A stretch of 64,000 nt of DNA from Favolaschia claudopus. Taxonomy: Eukaryota > Basidiomycota > Agaricomycetes > Agaricales > Mycenaceae. Of the stretch, positions 11,799-23,293 are shown in pieces (position 1 is the stretch's first letter; every line of letters begins with the position of its first letter). Made by a program: the position numbers and the translations under genes. The notes under the pieces are model-generated. The model ran no database searches and was not told the DNA's origin. It saw only the letters and a list, made by a program, of their open reading frames with translations. The stretch lies in the NCBI GenBank assembly GCA_037176885.1, contig JAWWNJ010000108.1, forward strand, positions 372,001-436,000, in the 5' to 3' direction.

Positions 11799-13131
11799 AT
11801 GAACCGACATGCCTACTCTAAATCACCCTCATCCTCGAATCTACCGGTCCAAGGGCAATGGTCTTCGGATCTAACCACAGAGCCAGTGGAAGAAGCGCCG
11901 AAGAGACGATCGTTTTTATCTGCCGTATTTGGGCATCGTCGGAGCCGTTCAGCAGACCCTGGAGATGCGCCTCCATCTTACGAAACTGTAACTCGTTCAA
12001 GGTCAGCCAAACGAAGCAGATCTTGTGAGCCCTACGCCTTCTACAGACGATTTGCGTTGATGATGTGTTCATTCAGGGCTGAACAAACCCATGCGTAAAG
12101 AGACCCTGGAAGATGCTCTGGAAACCTTGCGGCAATATGACACCGTAATCTTGGTCGACGATTCCGGTTCTATGGGTGAATCGGGCTCCAAAAGAGGAGT
12201 AACTCGATGGTTCGAGGTATATCTCTCTCAATCTCATTTCAAATGTCGCTTCATAAACGTTTATAGGCTGGTCAAGCGCTTCAGGCCCTGGCCGAAGTGG
12301 CGCAGCGGTACGATGAAGATGGAATAGATATTCACTTCCTCAATAACAAACACCAGGCACTCAATATGCGGGTACGTGGAGCCGTCTCTGGAATTTATAT
12401 AATCACAGATATTGATTTTTTTATTTTCATTGCAGTCTTCAAGTGAAGTCCGTCAGGTATTTGAGCAAGTCCAACCGCATGGCACCACTCCCACTGCAGA
12501 ACGACTCGACCAGCTTCTCAAGCCGTATCTCACCAAACTTGAAGCGGCTGAGATCCAGCCCGACGGGACCCCGAGGGATAGGCAAACTGGCGAACAAATC
12601 AAGCGTATTAATTTCATCGTCATTACAGAGTGAGATCTCCCTTTCCCACAATTTAACGATATACTGACCGCTGCTCAGTGGGATATCTGGTACGCAATTC
12701 CTGATTTATCTGAAATTTCAAGTAATTTTTCTTGCAGCTGATGACCCTAAATATCCCATCATCGAGGCCGCAACACGCCTCAAAGCCATGCGCAATCTAA
12801 CCCGAGTGCAGGTAATTAATTCCCGTGCGCGCATTTGTCTTGATCGAGCTCACGTTTACGCGCGCACAGCTCGGCATCCAGTTCGTACAAATAGGCAACG
12901 ACGAAGAAGCCACTCGAGGATTGCAAGCACTGGACGATAATCTGACCAAGGAACGCGATATCTGGGTATGTTGTGTTAAATTATCTTCGCTTTCTGGCTC
13001 ATTAGTCGCAGGACATCGTGGACACCACGCCGTACTCGAAGTTAAACCCAGTGACCGCAGATGGTTTGATCAAAGTCCTTCTCGGGGGCATTAATCGTAG
13101 GGTCGATGAGCAGCAGAAGGGACGAAAGTAG
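11799..13131 (+). CDS. VWA-domain protein
   Basis: A von Willebrand factor type A fold is supported by YDTVILVDDSGSMGESGSK, whose DDSGSM is the DxSxS metal-ion-dependent adhesion site at the end of the first strand. Before it lies a polar Ser/Arg-rich N-terminus with KRRSFLSAVFGHRRSRSADP and PPSY. After it come YDEDGIDIHFLNNKHQALN, then EVRQVFEQVQPHGTTPTAER (the usual threonine-loop region of the MIDAS), KRINFIVITE, and YPIIEAATRLKAMRNLTRVQ. LGIQFVQIGNDEEATRGLQA follows, and the protein ends LGGINRRVDEQQKGRK. About seven short introns are needed. No signal peptide or transmembrane segment is seen, so it is likely intracellular. Stand-alone VWA proteins of about 300 residues are common in Agaricomycetes with no assigned function; ligand unknown. 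Confidence 0.85.
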
Positions 13132-13712
13132 TCATTACCAGTATCCTATCAGAGCTCACTCCCCATTATGTCTCGCAAGTATTCGAAGAACAAACTCGCA
13201 TGTATTTCGCATTTGACTCAGGTTGTGGCTTAACTTAAACGTATTTAGTTGGATAGGATACTCCCAGGTTAACTAGGCTAGACGTTCATTGTAATATTGT
13301 AATGAATCGTACTCATTCTTATTCGAGGTGGTTTTCGACGGACGAGCTTAAGTTGGTAGAATTTTCTGCCCCACGTTACCCAAGGATCACCGTTGTGCAC
13401 TAATAGTACCAGAAGTCGGCCGGGCGGTTTAGCGTCTTCACAACACGCTACAGTTCCCAGATATAAGTAGACCTGAGTTTTGAGCATAGTATGATGCGTT
13501 AATCCCTGAAATGAGTGTGCAAATGCGTTGATAGGCTGTGTACAAATGTACGAGACAAATAACTGTAGAGATAAGACGACGTGAAGAAACTTTCCATTCA
13601 AGAGAGCGTCTGAAAGGCCGCTAGTAGAGACAGCGTTGAAGCTACAATCGATCTGGTATTCACAAATCAGCCCCGCAGTCGAAACGGTTGAGACGCTAAC
13701 ATTCAAATCCAC
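13132..13712. other. Convergent intergenic region
   Basis: This lies between the ends of the VWA gene and the secreted-protein gene. A 144-codon frame on the minus strand (13278-13712) has no recognisable domain. It could be 3' UTR, or part of an alternatively spliced form of the upstream minus-strand gene, because a perfect GTAAGT donor overlaps that gene's stop codon. Confidence 0.35.
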
Positions 13713-14446
13713 TTACAGCGAAGTGGAAATTGAGAATGCTGCTGCCTTATTGGCGCCGTTGCGGCCAAGCGGCGGATCTCCCGTTACAGCGGCATAGTCA
13801 AACAATAGCCGCTTGCCGTCAGGGGCGATTTCTATGTGCACAGTGTGGGTTGTCCATGTCAAGTTTTGTATATCGTAGAGGGTTGCATTGTAGGCCTCGG
13901 TTTGAGGCTTGATGTCGTTATATGCGAAGTGGTTCGTTGGAGGGCCGCCATCGAGAGAAATAGAGGTATTATATATGTCCCCGGTATCTTGAGCGACGTA
14001 AAGAGTGATGCCCGTTCCTGGGAGGTCGTGTAATTGGCGAAGGAAAACGAATCACTGGCACAAACCATTGAACGGTATAGTCATGCTGCAATTGTCAGCA
14101 GTGAGGCATTGGGTATCTAGTTTTTGTTAGCGGGAGACTTTTTGTTGAATGAGTTACTCAGTTACAAGTTCTGTCGTGGCAAGGTTGACGATGAGTGCGC
14201 TGCAGAGGTCTGGATAGGGTTCAGAGCTCACGCGGTTCCACCGAAGCAAAGACTCTCGTTGACGGAGACCGCAAGGCCGTTCGAATTCTCAAAAGAGTAT
14301 TTCAGCCATTTGCTGTTGTAGCCTACCCCCGCGCTGGAATTGTAGGTGATGATGGGGTCCTGGTCATCGATGTAATACAGTGCGTTGGCAAATGGAGTGA
14401 AGGCAAGGGCGGAGAGAGCTGCAACAGCTGCAGGGAAGGACCGCAT
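13713..14446 (-). CDS. Small secreted glycoprotein, beta-rich
   Basis: The start at 14446 opens a clear signal peptide, MRSFPAAVAALSALAFTPFA, likely cleaved near ANA-LYYIDD. The mature part continues DDQDPIITYNSSAGVGYNSK and then VSVNESLCFGGTA. Removing a long first intron and a short second one gives MTIPFNGTGITLYVAQDTG, then ISLDGGPPTNHF, NATLYDIQNLTWTTHTVHIE and FDYAAVTG. This pattern (YYIDDxDP, FNGTGITLYVA, NATLxDIQNL, FDYA) belongs to a common Agaricomycete family of secreted or membrane-anchored beta-sandwich-like proteins of unknown role. Family members often carry a membrane helix after FDYA; here the frame ends soon after, at SISTSL. The stop TAA overlaps a GTAAGT donor, so a longer isoform is possible. 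Several N-glycosylation sequons (NSS, NES, NGT, NAT) are present. Confidence 0.72.
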
Positions 14447-15546
14447 AGGTGTAGAATACATAAGACGGCCACTGATTCGTATCAGTTCACAGATCGCCAA
14501 AACTGAGCACAAATGTCAAGCTGTCAAATTTGAGTCAATGCGGTGTTCCGAAAATTTAGTAGGCGCGGTACCGGTGCGACAGTGCCTCGAGTCTTTGAGT
14601 GAACCAAGTACAAGGGAAATAGGCAGAATCATTGCAGATGGGCATGAGTGTCGATCCTTGGTCGATCCCTTGAGGATTGAACACGCAGCCCAAGAATCCG
14701 GAGCGTCACGGTTTCCCAAGCGTTTCCGACCGTTTTGCGAGTCGAGCTCTCCACCAAGTCATTCCAGGAGACGCTTTGGGCCCCAAAGATTGCGTCCTGT
14801 AAGTATGTAGACCAAGTTCAATGGCTTTTACGCCGGCACTACTGACAAGGAAGTGTTGCCCAAACTTCCAATTTGGGAGGAAGGCGTTGAATAGGATGAA
14901 GGTTATGGGAATTTGTTCGGAGGCGGCCCGCCCGAACGGGCCGAATCAACACCTAAAGTTTTTCCACGTTCCTCTTGCGTTCCTCCTCAACCGCGACTCA
15001 ACCTCGCGAAAATTCTCCAATCGTTATGCACAATTTTCTCCACCTCAAGTTCAACACAATGAGAGTTGTCGACAATATCTCTGAGAACGATTGCGACCAC
15101 AAGCGCCGCGACTCATCGAAACGACTGTGGACGCGTCACTGCCTGGATGTGACCCTTGAAACCACCTTCGATGCTCGTCCATCCAGTGACATTCATTACT
15201 CAACACTCCCCCCATAACGCTGAAGAAACCCTCGACACGTATACTTACATACTGAATCTAGCATGTCTGGCACGCATTTGTTGCACGGCGATGCCACATG
15301 TCTCATTTTATTTCTGCACGAGGCGTATATCTCATCCCGCAATCGCCAACTTTGCCCTTCCGTGCGCCAAATTGGATGAATTCCCTGAACGGCTTTCTCT
15401 GTCGACATACGTAGACTGTCAGCATGCTTTAAATTTACACCCCCACAGGCGCTAACGGCGGCTCAAGATGAACCACGATGCGGGCACTTCGCGATTTAAG
15501 ATAACGGTAGGCCAACCAACATATTCACTAGTTCCTTTGCCCTACC
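14447..15546. other. Divergent intergenic region
   Basis: No gene is supported between the secreted-protein gene and the BTB gene. Plus-strand frames of 87-141 codons show no family resemblance. A short G+C-rich stem (CGGCCCG..CGGGCCG, 14924-14943) is the only structure noticed. Confidence 0.4.
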
Positions 15547-16372
15547 ATGACGGACACTCGAACCACTCTACAGGGTGTGAAACCGCACGAAAAATACCAC
15601 TTGAATGGCGGAGATTTACACATCATCGTATGTCAGTCGCTAGGAGGTCTTGCGCTCGCTGACTTGTGTATCAGGCGGAAGATCGCGAATTTTGTGTCCA
15701 CAGATACTTTTTCGAAAGAGACTCTGCCAAATTTCGCGGACTGCTCGCTTCACCTTCACCTGGCCAACCTCGCAAAGGTTCATCGCATCTGACTGCCATC
15801 AAACTGGACGGTGTGTCCGTCAAGGAATTTGAAATATTCCTATGGGTGTTCTACAACCCGCAAGTCTTTACTCGTTTTCTAAAGACTCGCCGAAACTGAA
15901 TCTCTTTAGCACCTATTCGCTATACGACACCACCGTCTCAGAGTGGAGCTGTATTCTTCATTTAGGCCACGAGTGGCAGTTTGCCGAAGTCGAAAAGCTG
16001 GCTGTCCGAGAGCTGGAGAAGATGCCCATGCCGGTTGTAGATCGTATTGTGCTCTATCAAGAGCACAACGTTTCTGAGGATCTACTACTCCCGCATTTCG
16101 CTACCGTGTGTGCACGGGGCTCGCCTCTCAATCTCGACGAGTCCGAGCGGCTAGGGATGTCTACGGTGGTGCTCATTAACCAGACCATGCACTTCAACTA
16201 CACAAAGTCGTCTCCCACGGCGAAAACAGCCAATACCGCACTGGCTGTCAAAATCCTCGCCCACATTGGCGAGGTTGGAACGGACAAAGCGAATGGTGAG
16301 CTGATCCTGCTTCCTCCACATGTGCTGCCTAAAATGGTCTGTGTAAGGCACGCCGACTTCAGATCTTTCTAA
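15547..16372 (+). CDS. BTB/POZ domain protein
   Basis: This is an Agaricomycete-type BTB/POZ protein, likely a protein-protein interaction module that may act as a cullin-3 adaptor (inference from the fold). Spliced text: MTDTRTTLQGVKPHEKYHLN, GGDLHIIAEDREFCVHRYFF (BTB core strands and helix), ERDSAKFRGLLASP, IKLDGVSVKEFEIFLWVFYN. Then TYSLYDTTVSEWSCILHLGH, EWQFAEVEKLAVRELEKMPM and VDRIVLYQEHNVSEDLLLPH complete the helical back half. The join FYNP-TYSLYD uses a GC-AG intron at 15860-15909. The C-terminal end after NQTMH is less conserved and the 3' exon is uncertain. The start at 15547 is preferred because the ATG at 15468 is out of frame. No zinc finger or Kelch repeat is present. Confidence 0.82.
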
Positions 16373-16652
16373 TGCGCCGAATGGTTTCGCTAAGGGGAAG
16401 GGAGCCTCGGACTCAGAGTCTGAGAGCAACAAAAGGGGCGAAAAGTCGAAGAAAGGATCAGGCAACGGTACGGGTGGCAGAACTTGAACGTGTCAATGGC
16501 CACGTTATTTTGTGTACTTGTACTTGAATCTTCACAAATGTCCATCAATCCGTCCCATTCGCGGAGGCAAAGAAAGCTGCAAAGGGGGGACACCTTCACG
16601 TGACCGCGTATCAGCTTCTTTCTTTGCCTCACCCTCTTCCCCCGCCTCTTCA

Positions 16653-17768
16653 ATGGACATCCAGCAAGTCTTGAACGTTACTCCCGAATCTCTCGTGACG
16701 TGGGTTGGCGTGCTGGAAGGCGACCTGGGCAATCTTCCCGACTCCGTACGAGAAGCGCGTCTCAGCAACCAGGTCGGTTGACATCCAACCAAGATTCGGT
16801 GCGGCCACGTGTGCCAGAGGTTGACCTAGCGCTCTCCAGCTTGCCATCCTTCAATCCCAACCCATCGGCGCGCAAATGAAAACACACTCGTGCGTCGCGT
16901 TCATTCAAGGACGAAACAAAGGCGTCAAGCTCGATCTTCAGTCAAGTTGCTGCAAAATATCTGCCCTCGCTGATAGCTCTGTACCGAGAGAGAGACCAAG
17001 TCATTAGTTCTGCCAGCACGCTCATCAATAACATCTCCGACTCGTAGGCTTTATTCGACTTTCCCTTTTATTTCTCCGTTACGATTATGCTTCTAGACCC
17101 TACTTCGTTCGCTTCCTTCGTACCCCAGCCGGAGATGGTATTGCAGCGCTGCAAACCAAACGCGCAGTGGCCTCGATTGACCAAATCAATACTACGTTCA
17201 ACGCCGATAGCGTTGCTGAGATTTTTCAATTTCTGGGGACCCTGCTGCTCCTTCAAGGCGTGCAAGACGTAGCGCCCGAAGATAAAGCGATCCTCTTGCG
17301 GCATCTCCCCACTTGCGAACGCAAGTTTGTGGGGAGACTCGCGTCTGAGACCGCTGGTCGATGCATGGCTTTGTTGAGCGACGATCCGTACGTTCTTTGC
17401 ATCCGATTCTGTAGGCACTAGCCTATCACTCAATATCGTATTGCAGATACATGCGCCCGATGATGCAGGAGGTGAAGCGGGTACTTGAGCAGCCCCTAGA
17501 ACAGTGTGGCGGTCCTGGATGCACTCTCCGAGTACAGAAGAACGGCGCTGAACTCTCTCAGTGTTCAAGGTATGTGTGAACTATTGGTCTCTGATGCAAA
17601 ATCTAACACAGGTGTATCTCGGAAAGGTGTAAATCTGCTGTCTACGTGCGTGGCATTGATTCTGAGGACTGAGTTTGAAGCTGAGACACTAACATACAGT
17701 GTGGTGTGGATCACCAGAAAGCGGCATGGGCGAAACATAAGCCGACATGCTTTGCTCCGACTTTCTGA
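16653..17768 (+). CDS. MYND zinc-finger protein
   Basis: The C-terminus is a MYND zinc finger: CGGPGC, then QCSRCKSAVYC and GVDHQKAAWAKHKPTCF, supplying the Cys and His ligands in the usual order; MYND domains bind proline-rich peptides. Upstream is a helical body of about 200 residues: MDIQQVLNVTPESLVTWVGV, LPSLIALYRERDQVISSAST, SPYFVRFLRTPAGDGIAALQ, FLGTLLLLQGVQDVAPEDKA, and CERKFVGRLASETAGRCMAL. This architecture is widespread in mushroom genomes with unknown biology. An apparent frame break near 17046 vanishes with a 53-nt intron from GTAGGC to TTCTAG. The MYND itself is split by two introns, and the first needs the acceptor in GGAAAG, not the earlier ACACAG, to keep CxxC spacing. The start at 16653 is the first ATG giving the leader. 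Confidence 0.83.
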
Positions 17769-18037
17769 AGCTGCTGTATCGACCAAAACAGTGAAACTTG
17801 GAGAGAATCCTCCTTTCGTGCCACGATTGCGCGTATCTCACCGTGAGCCGGCCTCCTAGCAGCCAACTTTGTGACGCGCACCTAACTTACATGGCAGCTC
17901 GTAAACGCGTAAACGGTGAGAATCAATTTTTTTTTGGCATGTGCGGGGTGCTATATACAAGAAAGGTGGTAATACATTCATGGAACTGTTCAGTATCATT
18001 TGATTCCGCACGTACGGTCCTTAGAGCTACTCAGCAT

Positions 18038-20410
18038 TCATGCCAATCCACCAAATACAATCAATTTTGTGTTCATATACTCTTCGATGCCATGCCCTCC
18101 CTCGCGACCGAGTCCACTATCAAATCGTCAGCCAGAAAAACGAATGGGATATCCAGTAGCAGCCGCACCTCTCCTTGATCCCCCCAAACGGAATAACCGC
18201 CGAGCTGATCATACCAGTGTTGCAACCGACCACTGCAACCATCGCATCAACGACAATCCGAGAAGCAGAAACGAAAAAAAAAAAATCAAAACGCACTTCC
18301 AACCTCGAGCTTCTCCGCAACGCGCCACACACGCCCGACATCGCGGGAGAAGAAATACCCCGCCAGTCCAACGTCGGTGCTGTTCGCCAGCTTGATCACC
18401 TCGTCCTCGGTCTCGAACTTGACCAGGGCCGCCATTGGGCCGAAGGTCTCTTCCGTGTTGACGCGTGCGCCAGGGGGGACGTCAGACAGGACGGTCGGGT
18501 GGAAGAACGCGGTCCCGGGGATGCTGGATCCGCCAACGAGGACCTGTGCGCCGAGCTTGACGGCGTCGTCGACGTGGGCTTGCACTTTCTCGACGGCGCG
18601 TTGGTGGATGAGGGGGCCGTGGGTGCTGCATCGAGATGAGGATGCTGTAGGACGATTTGCTTGTAAGGAATGAGTACGCACGTAGATTCTTCAAGACCGT
18701 TGCCAATTTTCATCGCGGCGACCTTCTCAGTAAGACGAGACGCAAACTCGGCGTAGACAGAGGACTGGACGTAGATGCGATTGGCGCATACGCACGTCTG
18801 TCCTGTGCCGCGGAACTTGCAGACAATGGCAGCTGCAAAACACGTCAAATGTGAGGTAGCCGTGGAAAAGTAAGGAATGCATACCCGCCACGGCCTCGTC
18901 GATGTCGGCGTCGCCAAAGACAATGAACGGCGCATTGCCTCCGGCTTCGATAGAGACTCTACAACGTGTTAAAGAATAAATCCCTTCTGGAGGCTGGGAA
19001 CCCACTTACTTCTTCAAAGTCGACGCTGCCATCCCTGCAAGCAGCTTGGCGACCGGCGTCGACCCCGTGAAGGTCACCTTCTTCACGATCTTGCTCTCGC
19101 ACATTTCCTTCCCGACCTCAGCCACGTTCTTGAGCGTCGTCACGACGTTGATCACGCCGTCAGGTACGCCCGCGCGACGGGCTAACTGCAGCAATTTAGT
19201 TTAGCCGCCGAAAGTAAACTTGATTGATTCATTAAGGGTTACCTCGACGAGCGCGAGGCACGAGAAGGGCGTCTCGGGTGGAGGCTTGATGACGCTGGTG
19301 CAGCCCGCGGCGAGTGCGGCGCCGAGTTTGCGCGTTATCATGGCGGATGGGAAGTTCCATGGTGTCAGAATCGCACTGGGCGGAATGGTCAGAACAGGGA
19401 ATTGGGACAATTGAACACACGTACACGACACCTAAGGAAAGCTAGGTTAGCGCAGTGCATTGGGTTAGACAGCACACACTTACCAACTGGCTGTTTGATG
19501 ACCACGTTTCGGACATTGGCGGTCGGAGAGGGGATGTGCTCTGAACAAGATTAGAGACGTTAGACAATGGCATGATAAACACGCACCTCCGTATGTGCGG
19601 ACAGCTTCTTCGGCTACACGCGAAGAGTTAGAAGAGATAAAAATGCTGAATGCCGCACTTGCCAAACCACTGTACACGACATGAGTATTCAAAGAGATTG
19701 AACGAGGACCATCTAGATCATACCTCGACAAAAGAGGCGCTATAAACGTTTTCGCCCTATAGACTTGGTTGAAGACGCGTCACAAGTCGAGAAAGAACAA
19801 ACCTTAGCCTCGGTCAGAGTCTTTCCGTTCTCGAGCGTCTGCAAATATTAAGTGTGAAACGAGATTTCACGGTGGAGAACGAACGATGAGGCGGGCTAAA
19901 TCATCGTGGTGTTCCTGCATTAAAGCAAACAGCTTCATGAGAATGTCGTGCCGATGCTACAAGCCGATGTTAGTGCATGCGTGAGGGATGAAAAATGTAC
20001 CAACTTTCGCTGTCGTTTTGCTCCACTCCGGAAGCGCTTTCGCGGCGGCATCGATGGCCTCTTTGGTTTCAGAAAGACCCATTTCTGGGACGGTACCCAG
20101 TTCCTCGAGAGTTGCAGGGTCTGAATGGTATTTATATTACGGCTCAAAACTAGCACACCATACGCACTCTGCACGGTGATCTTCTCCCCATTCTTCGAAT
20201 CTACCCATTTGCCGCCTATGAAGGCCTGTGCTTGGTGGGAAAAAGCCCACAGAGAGTTGCAAGCGTGATACCAACCTGGGTCTTGATGAGAGACGAGTCT
20301 TTGAGACCAAAAACTGATGCTTGAGCGCTGGCCATCCTACGAGACAGTAAGGGCTGAGAGGATATCCTGGGCAGCAGAGTGCTGGAAAGGCGGAACGTAG
20401 GGAGCCGCAT
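18038..20410 (-). CDS. Succinate-semialdehyde dehydrogenase (ALDH family)
   Basis: An aldehyde dehydrogenase most like succinate-semialdehyde dehydrogenase, the last step of the GABA shunt (succinate semialdehyde + NAD(P)+ to succinate). The N-terminus, [20 protein letters not shown] then [10 protein letters not shown], is Arg/Ser-rich without acids, like a mitochondrial presequence. Key blocks: [20 protein letters not shown] (cofactor site), [35 protein letters not shown] (general-base Glu), [16 protein letters not shown] (catalytic Cys), and [16 protein letters not shown]. The double-Cys CVC is typical of this enzyme. An apparent truncation after PFGGIKE is an intron; the last exon restores [15 protein letters not shown] and the stop at 18038-18040. 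The start at 20410 gives the presequence; an internal ATG at RRMASAQ could yield a cytosolic form. It is divergent from the FAD oxidase. Confidence 0.9.
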
Positions 20411-20895
20411 CCAGTGACCAATTTCGTTTCGCCCCAACTTCGTGCCGGACCGAAACCTTAGAAAGGTAACTGCCTTTTGTGCCCGGATTAGCTCGGATGG
20501 TCCTTAAGCTAGATGAGGAGGTCTTCCGGTAGCTGCTTGGCGAGAAAGCTGACTCAGAAGACGGGGATGTTGAGCTCGACGGTGACCACAACGGTGACGG
20601 CGAGATGGAAGATTTCTCATCCATTGACGCGTTATTTATTGATTCATACCTTGCCAAACAATTGCCTGGGTTCGACTTCTTTAATCTCTTCCCTTGATCC
20701 ATGCCACAGCCCGCGCCCATCTTCTCTTCTCATGGATGGTACCTTTCCCCGATTCTTCTGTCTGTCTGTGCTCCTGGCAAAACTGTCTGCGCCGTTTGAA
20801 CGCGCATCAAGTATCCGCAGACGTTTTGATGGCCCGTGTTCAAGTGACCTCTTAAGCGGCGAGGCGCGCTCCAACAAGCCTTGGTCTGAACGACT
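20411..20895. other. Divergent promoter region (SSADH / FAD oxidase)
   Basis: The 485-bp spacer separates two divergent genes. An acidic open stretch on the plus strand (containing SEDGDVELDGDHNGDGE) has no start codon in frame and no neighbour to join, so I do not call it. Confidence 0.4.
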
Positions 20896-22989
20896 ATGCT
20901 CTTACAAGCTGCAACTCTATCTGGGCTCTTGCTCTTTTCCGCTGCAAGCGACTTGCGGGACGAACTCACCTCTCCCGCCAGGCCCGGTGTCACTGCGTTC
21001 TTCCCCGGAGATCCGGGGTACGCCAATGCGAGCAGGGCTTGTGAGCTGTTCTCTACGCTCACTCCACACCGTATTAAATGTCATAAGTCAACCTACGCTT
21101 CACACCCGACCCTGTCGCGGTCGTGTACCCAGAAACTGTGGAAGAGCTAGCAGACATCGTCAAAATTGGAAACGCTCACCGCCTGCGTGTCAGCGCACGG
21201 AGCGGCGGGGTATGTACATATGCCGGAGCGCACTTCACCGTCATATACCCAACTCTTTCACAGCATAGTTACATTGCCAACGGCCTGGGAGGGGGAAACC
21301 ACTCAGAGGCCTTAGTGATCGACATGGGGAAATTGACGAACATTGCTGTCGACCCTTCGACAAAAACGGCAGTGATTGAAACGGGGAACAGGCTGGGGGA
21401 TATCGCGTTGGCGTTGAATGAGTATAATTTCGCCATGCCACATGGCACTTGCCCATATGTTCGTTGCATTTGAGACCGTGATTCAGAACATACACTGACA
21501 CTCATTGCAGGTCGGTTTAGGCGGTCATGCGTGTGCGTCATTCAACGTTCTCAGAGCCACTTCGCACAAAGACTAATTGTTTCCCAAGCATATGGCGGCT
21601 ATGGTTTCACTTCAAGAATGTGGGGCCTCACATTAGACAACGTCTTGTCAATCAGTTCGTTTTCGTGGTGAAATTATGTTTCGTCTCTAACCTTCTGCTT
21701 TTCGCAGACCTGGTACTCGCGAACGGAACCATCACCAAGGCGTCCAAAGACCTCAATTCCGAGCTTTTCTGGGTGCGTTGAGCGACTATCTATGTAACCT
21801 TGTTGAAGTTGAATCTTCTCGCTAGGCAATGAGAGGCGCCGGGCCATCAATGGCCATAGCGACTTCCATCGAATTTTCAGTCTATGATGCACCGCAATCA
21901 GTCATCGTCTTTCAGTATAACTGGCAACTCGACGTCGAAAACGCAGCAACCGCCCTCGACACCTTCCAAAACTTTGTTGTCCAGCCGAACCTGCCGCCCG
22001 AATTCGGCGCGGAAATCGTCCTGACCCGGGGTGCCGTTGAGGGAAATGTGTCTTTCGGCCTCACTGGAGCTTGGCACGGCGACCCGAATCAGCTGAACGG
22101 AACAGTCGCGCCTTTCCTTGCCGCGATGCCGCCCTTGAATGCCGTCACGTTCACTGGCGGGAATTGGATCGAGTCGGTTGAGTTTTTGGCTGGGAGCACC
22201 TTGAACACGTCGACTGCGCCCGACTACACTGATACTTGTAGGACTCATGATTTTTTTTACTCGCTGCCATGTCGCTCATTGTCTGTGTCAGTCTACGCCA
22301 AATCGCTCATGACGCCGCAAGCATCTCCCATGAACCAGGCGGCTCGCACTGCTTTCATGAGCGGTCTTGCCCACGAGGGTTTCGTCTCCAATATGGTATA
22401 ATGCATCTGCACAATGTCTCCATATTTTCCTCCGCTTATATGTATTTTGTTCAGAGCTGGTTTTTCCAAGTAAGCTGAACCCGATTCAAGTTCTAACTTT
22501 TTCAGCAGCCTTATCCCCGCCTGTGATTTTTTTTTTCAGGTAGAGCTCTACGGCGGCGCAAACTCCAAAATCAACTCAGTCGCAACCGACGATACCGCGT
22601 TTGTGCACCGCAACTCGATGTTCACTATCCAGTTCTATGCATCGTCTTTCAACAATGAACCGCCGTACCCTGATGAGGGGTTCAAATTCCTTGACGGTCA
22701 GTCGCTCATTCTCTGTACTCTGGATTCTCATCCACTTGCAAATATACAGATCTTGTCGACGGCATTACTTCAAATAGCCCGGAAGACTGGGACTATGGCG
22801 CATACACGAATTATATGGAGGACAAGCTCGGGGATTGTAAGTGCCTTCTGGCCTTCAAACCTTCTTACTTACTTTGAGTGTCAAGATCAAACACGTTATT
22901 ATGGCTCCCATTACGATCGTCTGCTTGCACTCAAGAAAGAAATTGATCCTACGGGTGTTTTTAATTTCCCTGTTGGTATTGACGATTGA
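20896..22989 (+). CDS. Secreted FAD-linked oxidase (AA7-like, bicovalent flavin)
   Basis: A secreted vanillyl-alcohol-oxidase-superfamily flavoenzyme (FAD-binding PCMH plus C-terminal BBE domain), resembling AA7 gluco-oligosaccharide oxidases and berberine-bridge-type enzymes. The start gives a signal peptide, MLLQAATLSGLLLFSAAS. Then VAVVYPETVEELADIVKIG and LRVSARSGGHSYIANGLGGG follow; the GGHSY histidine is one covalent flavin site. EALVIDMGKLTNIAVDP and then FAMPHGTCPYVGLGGHA supply the second site, cysteine, so bicovalent FAD is predicted. YGGYGFTSRMWGLTLDN, DLVLANGTITKASKDLNSEL and MRGAGPSMAIATSIEFSVYD complete the FAD domain. The BBE end reads RYYGSHYDRLLALKKEIDP, then TGVFNFPVGID at the stop. 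About ten introns. Several N-glycosylation sequons. Substrate is inferred to be a carbohydrate or phenolic; specificity is not readable. Confidence 0.88.
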
Positions 22990-23293
22990 AGAGTACTTTA
23001 TGGATATATATGTTGAATACACCGGACTTCTCGATTCTTGTTAGCCATCAACTACGGGTTGCGCCTTGGGAATCTGTCGAAGTGCTCGAACTGTAAATTA
23101 CAAGCGTTTTGGCTTTGGGCCCGATGTTACGTCAAGTTAGACCGGTAGACTTACTGCAGTATTTGCAAAAAATCGCTTTCCGTCCGTAGATAGCGTATTG
23201 TATTACAGCTCCATTTTCGCGATAATTAAGTAACAAAGTGTACATTCCATCTTAATATGCGTTAACCCAATCCCGGCACTCTTCAGCATTGGC
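22990..23293. other. Convergent intergenic region
   Basis: A short A+T-rich stretch between the ends of the FAD oxidase gene and the minus-strand paralogue. Nothing further seen. Confidence 0.4.

Noticed and set aside
14924..14943. Short G+C-rich palindrome (CGGCCCG..CGGGCCG)
   Set aside because: A seven-base stem is expected by chance in sequence of this length; nothing around it suggests function.
17030..17100. Frame break in the MYND protein after NNISDS
   Set aside because: A 53-nt intron from GTAGGC to CTTCTAG joins SDS to PYFVRFLRTPAG in frame.
18120..18190. Apparent C-terminal truncation of SSADH after PFGGIKE
   Set aside because: A GT-AG intron leads to a last exon that restores [15 protein letters not shown] and a normal end.
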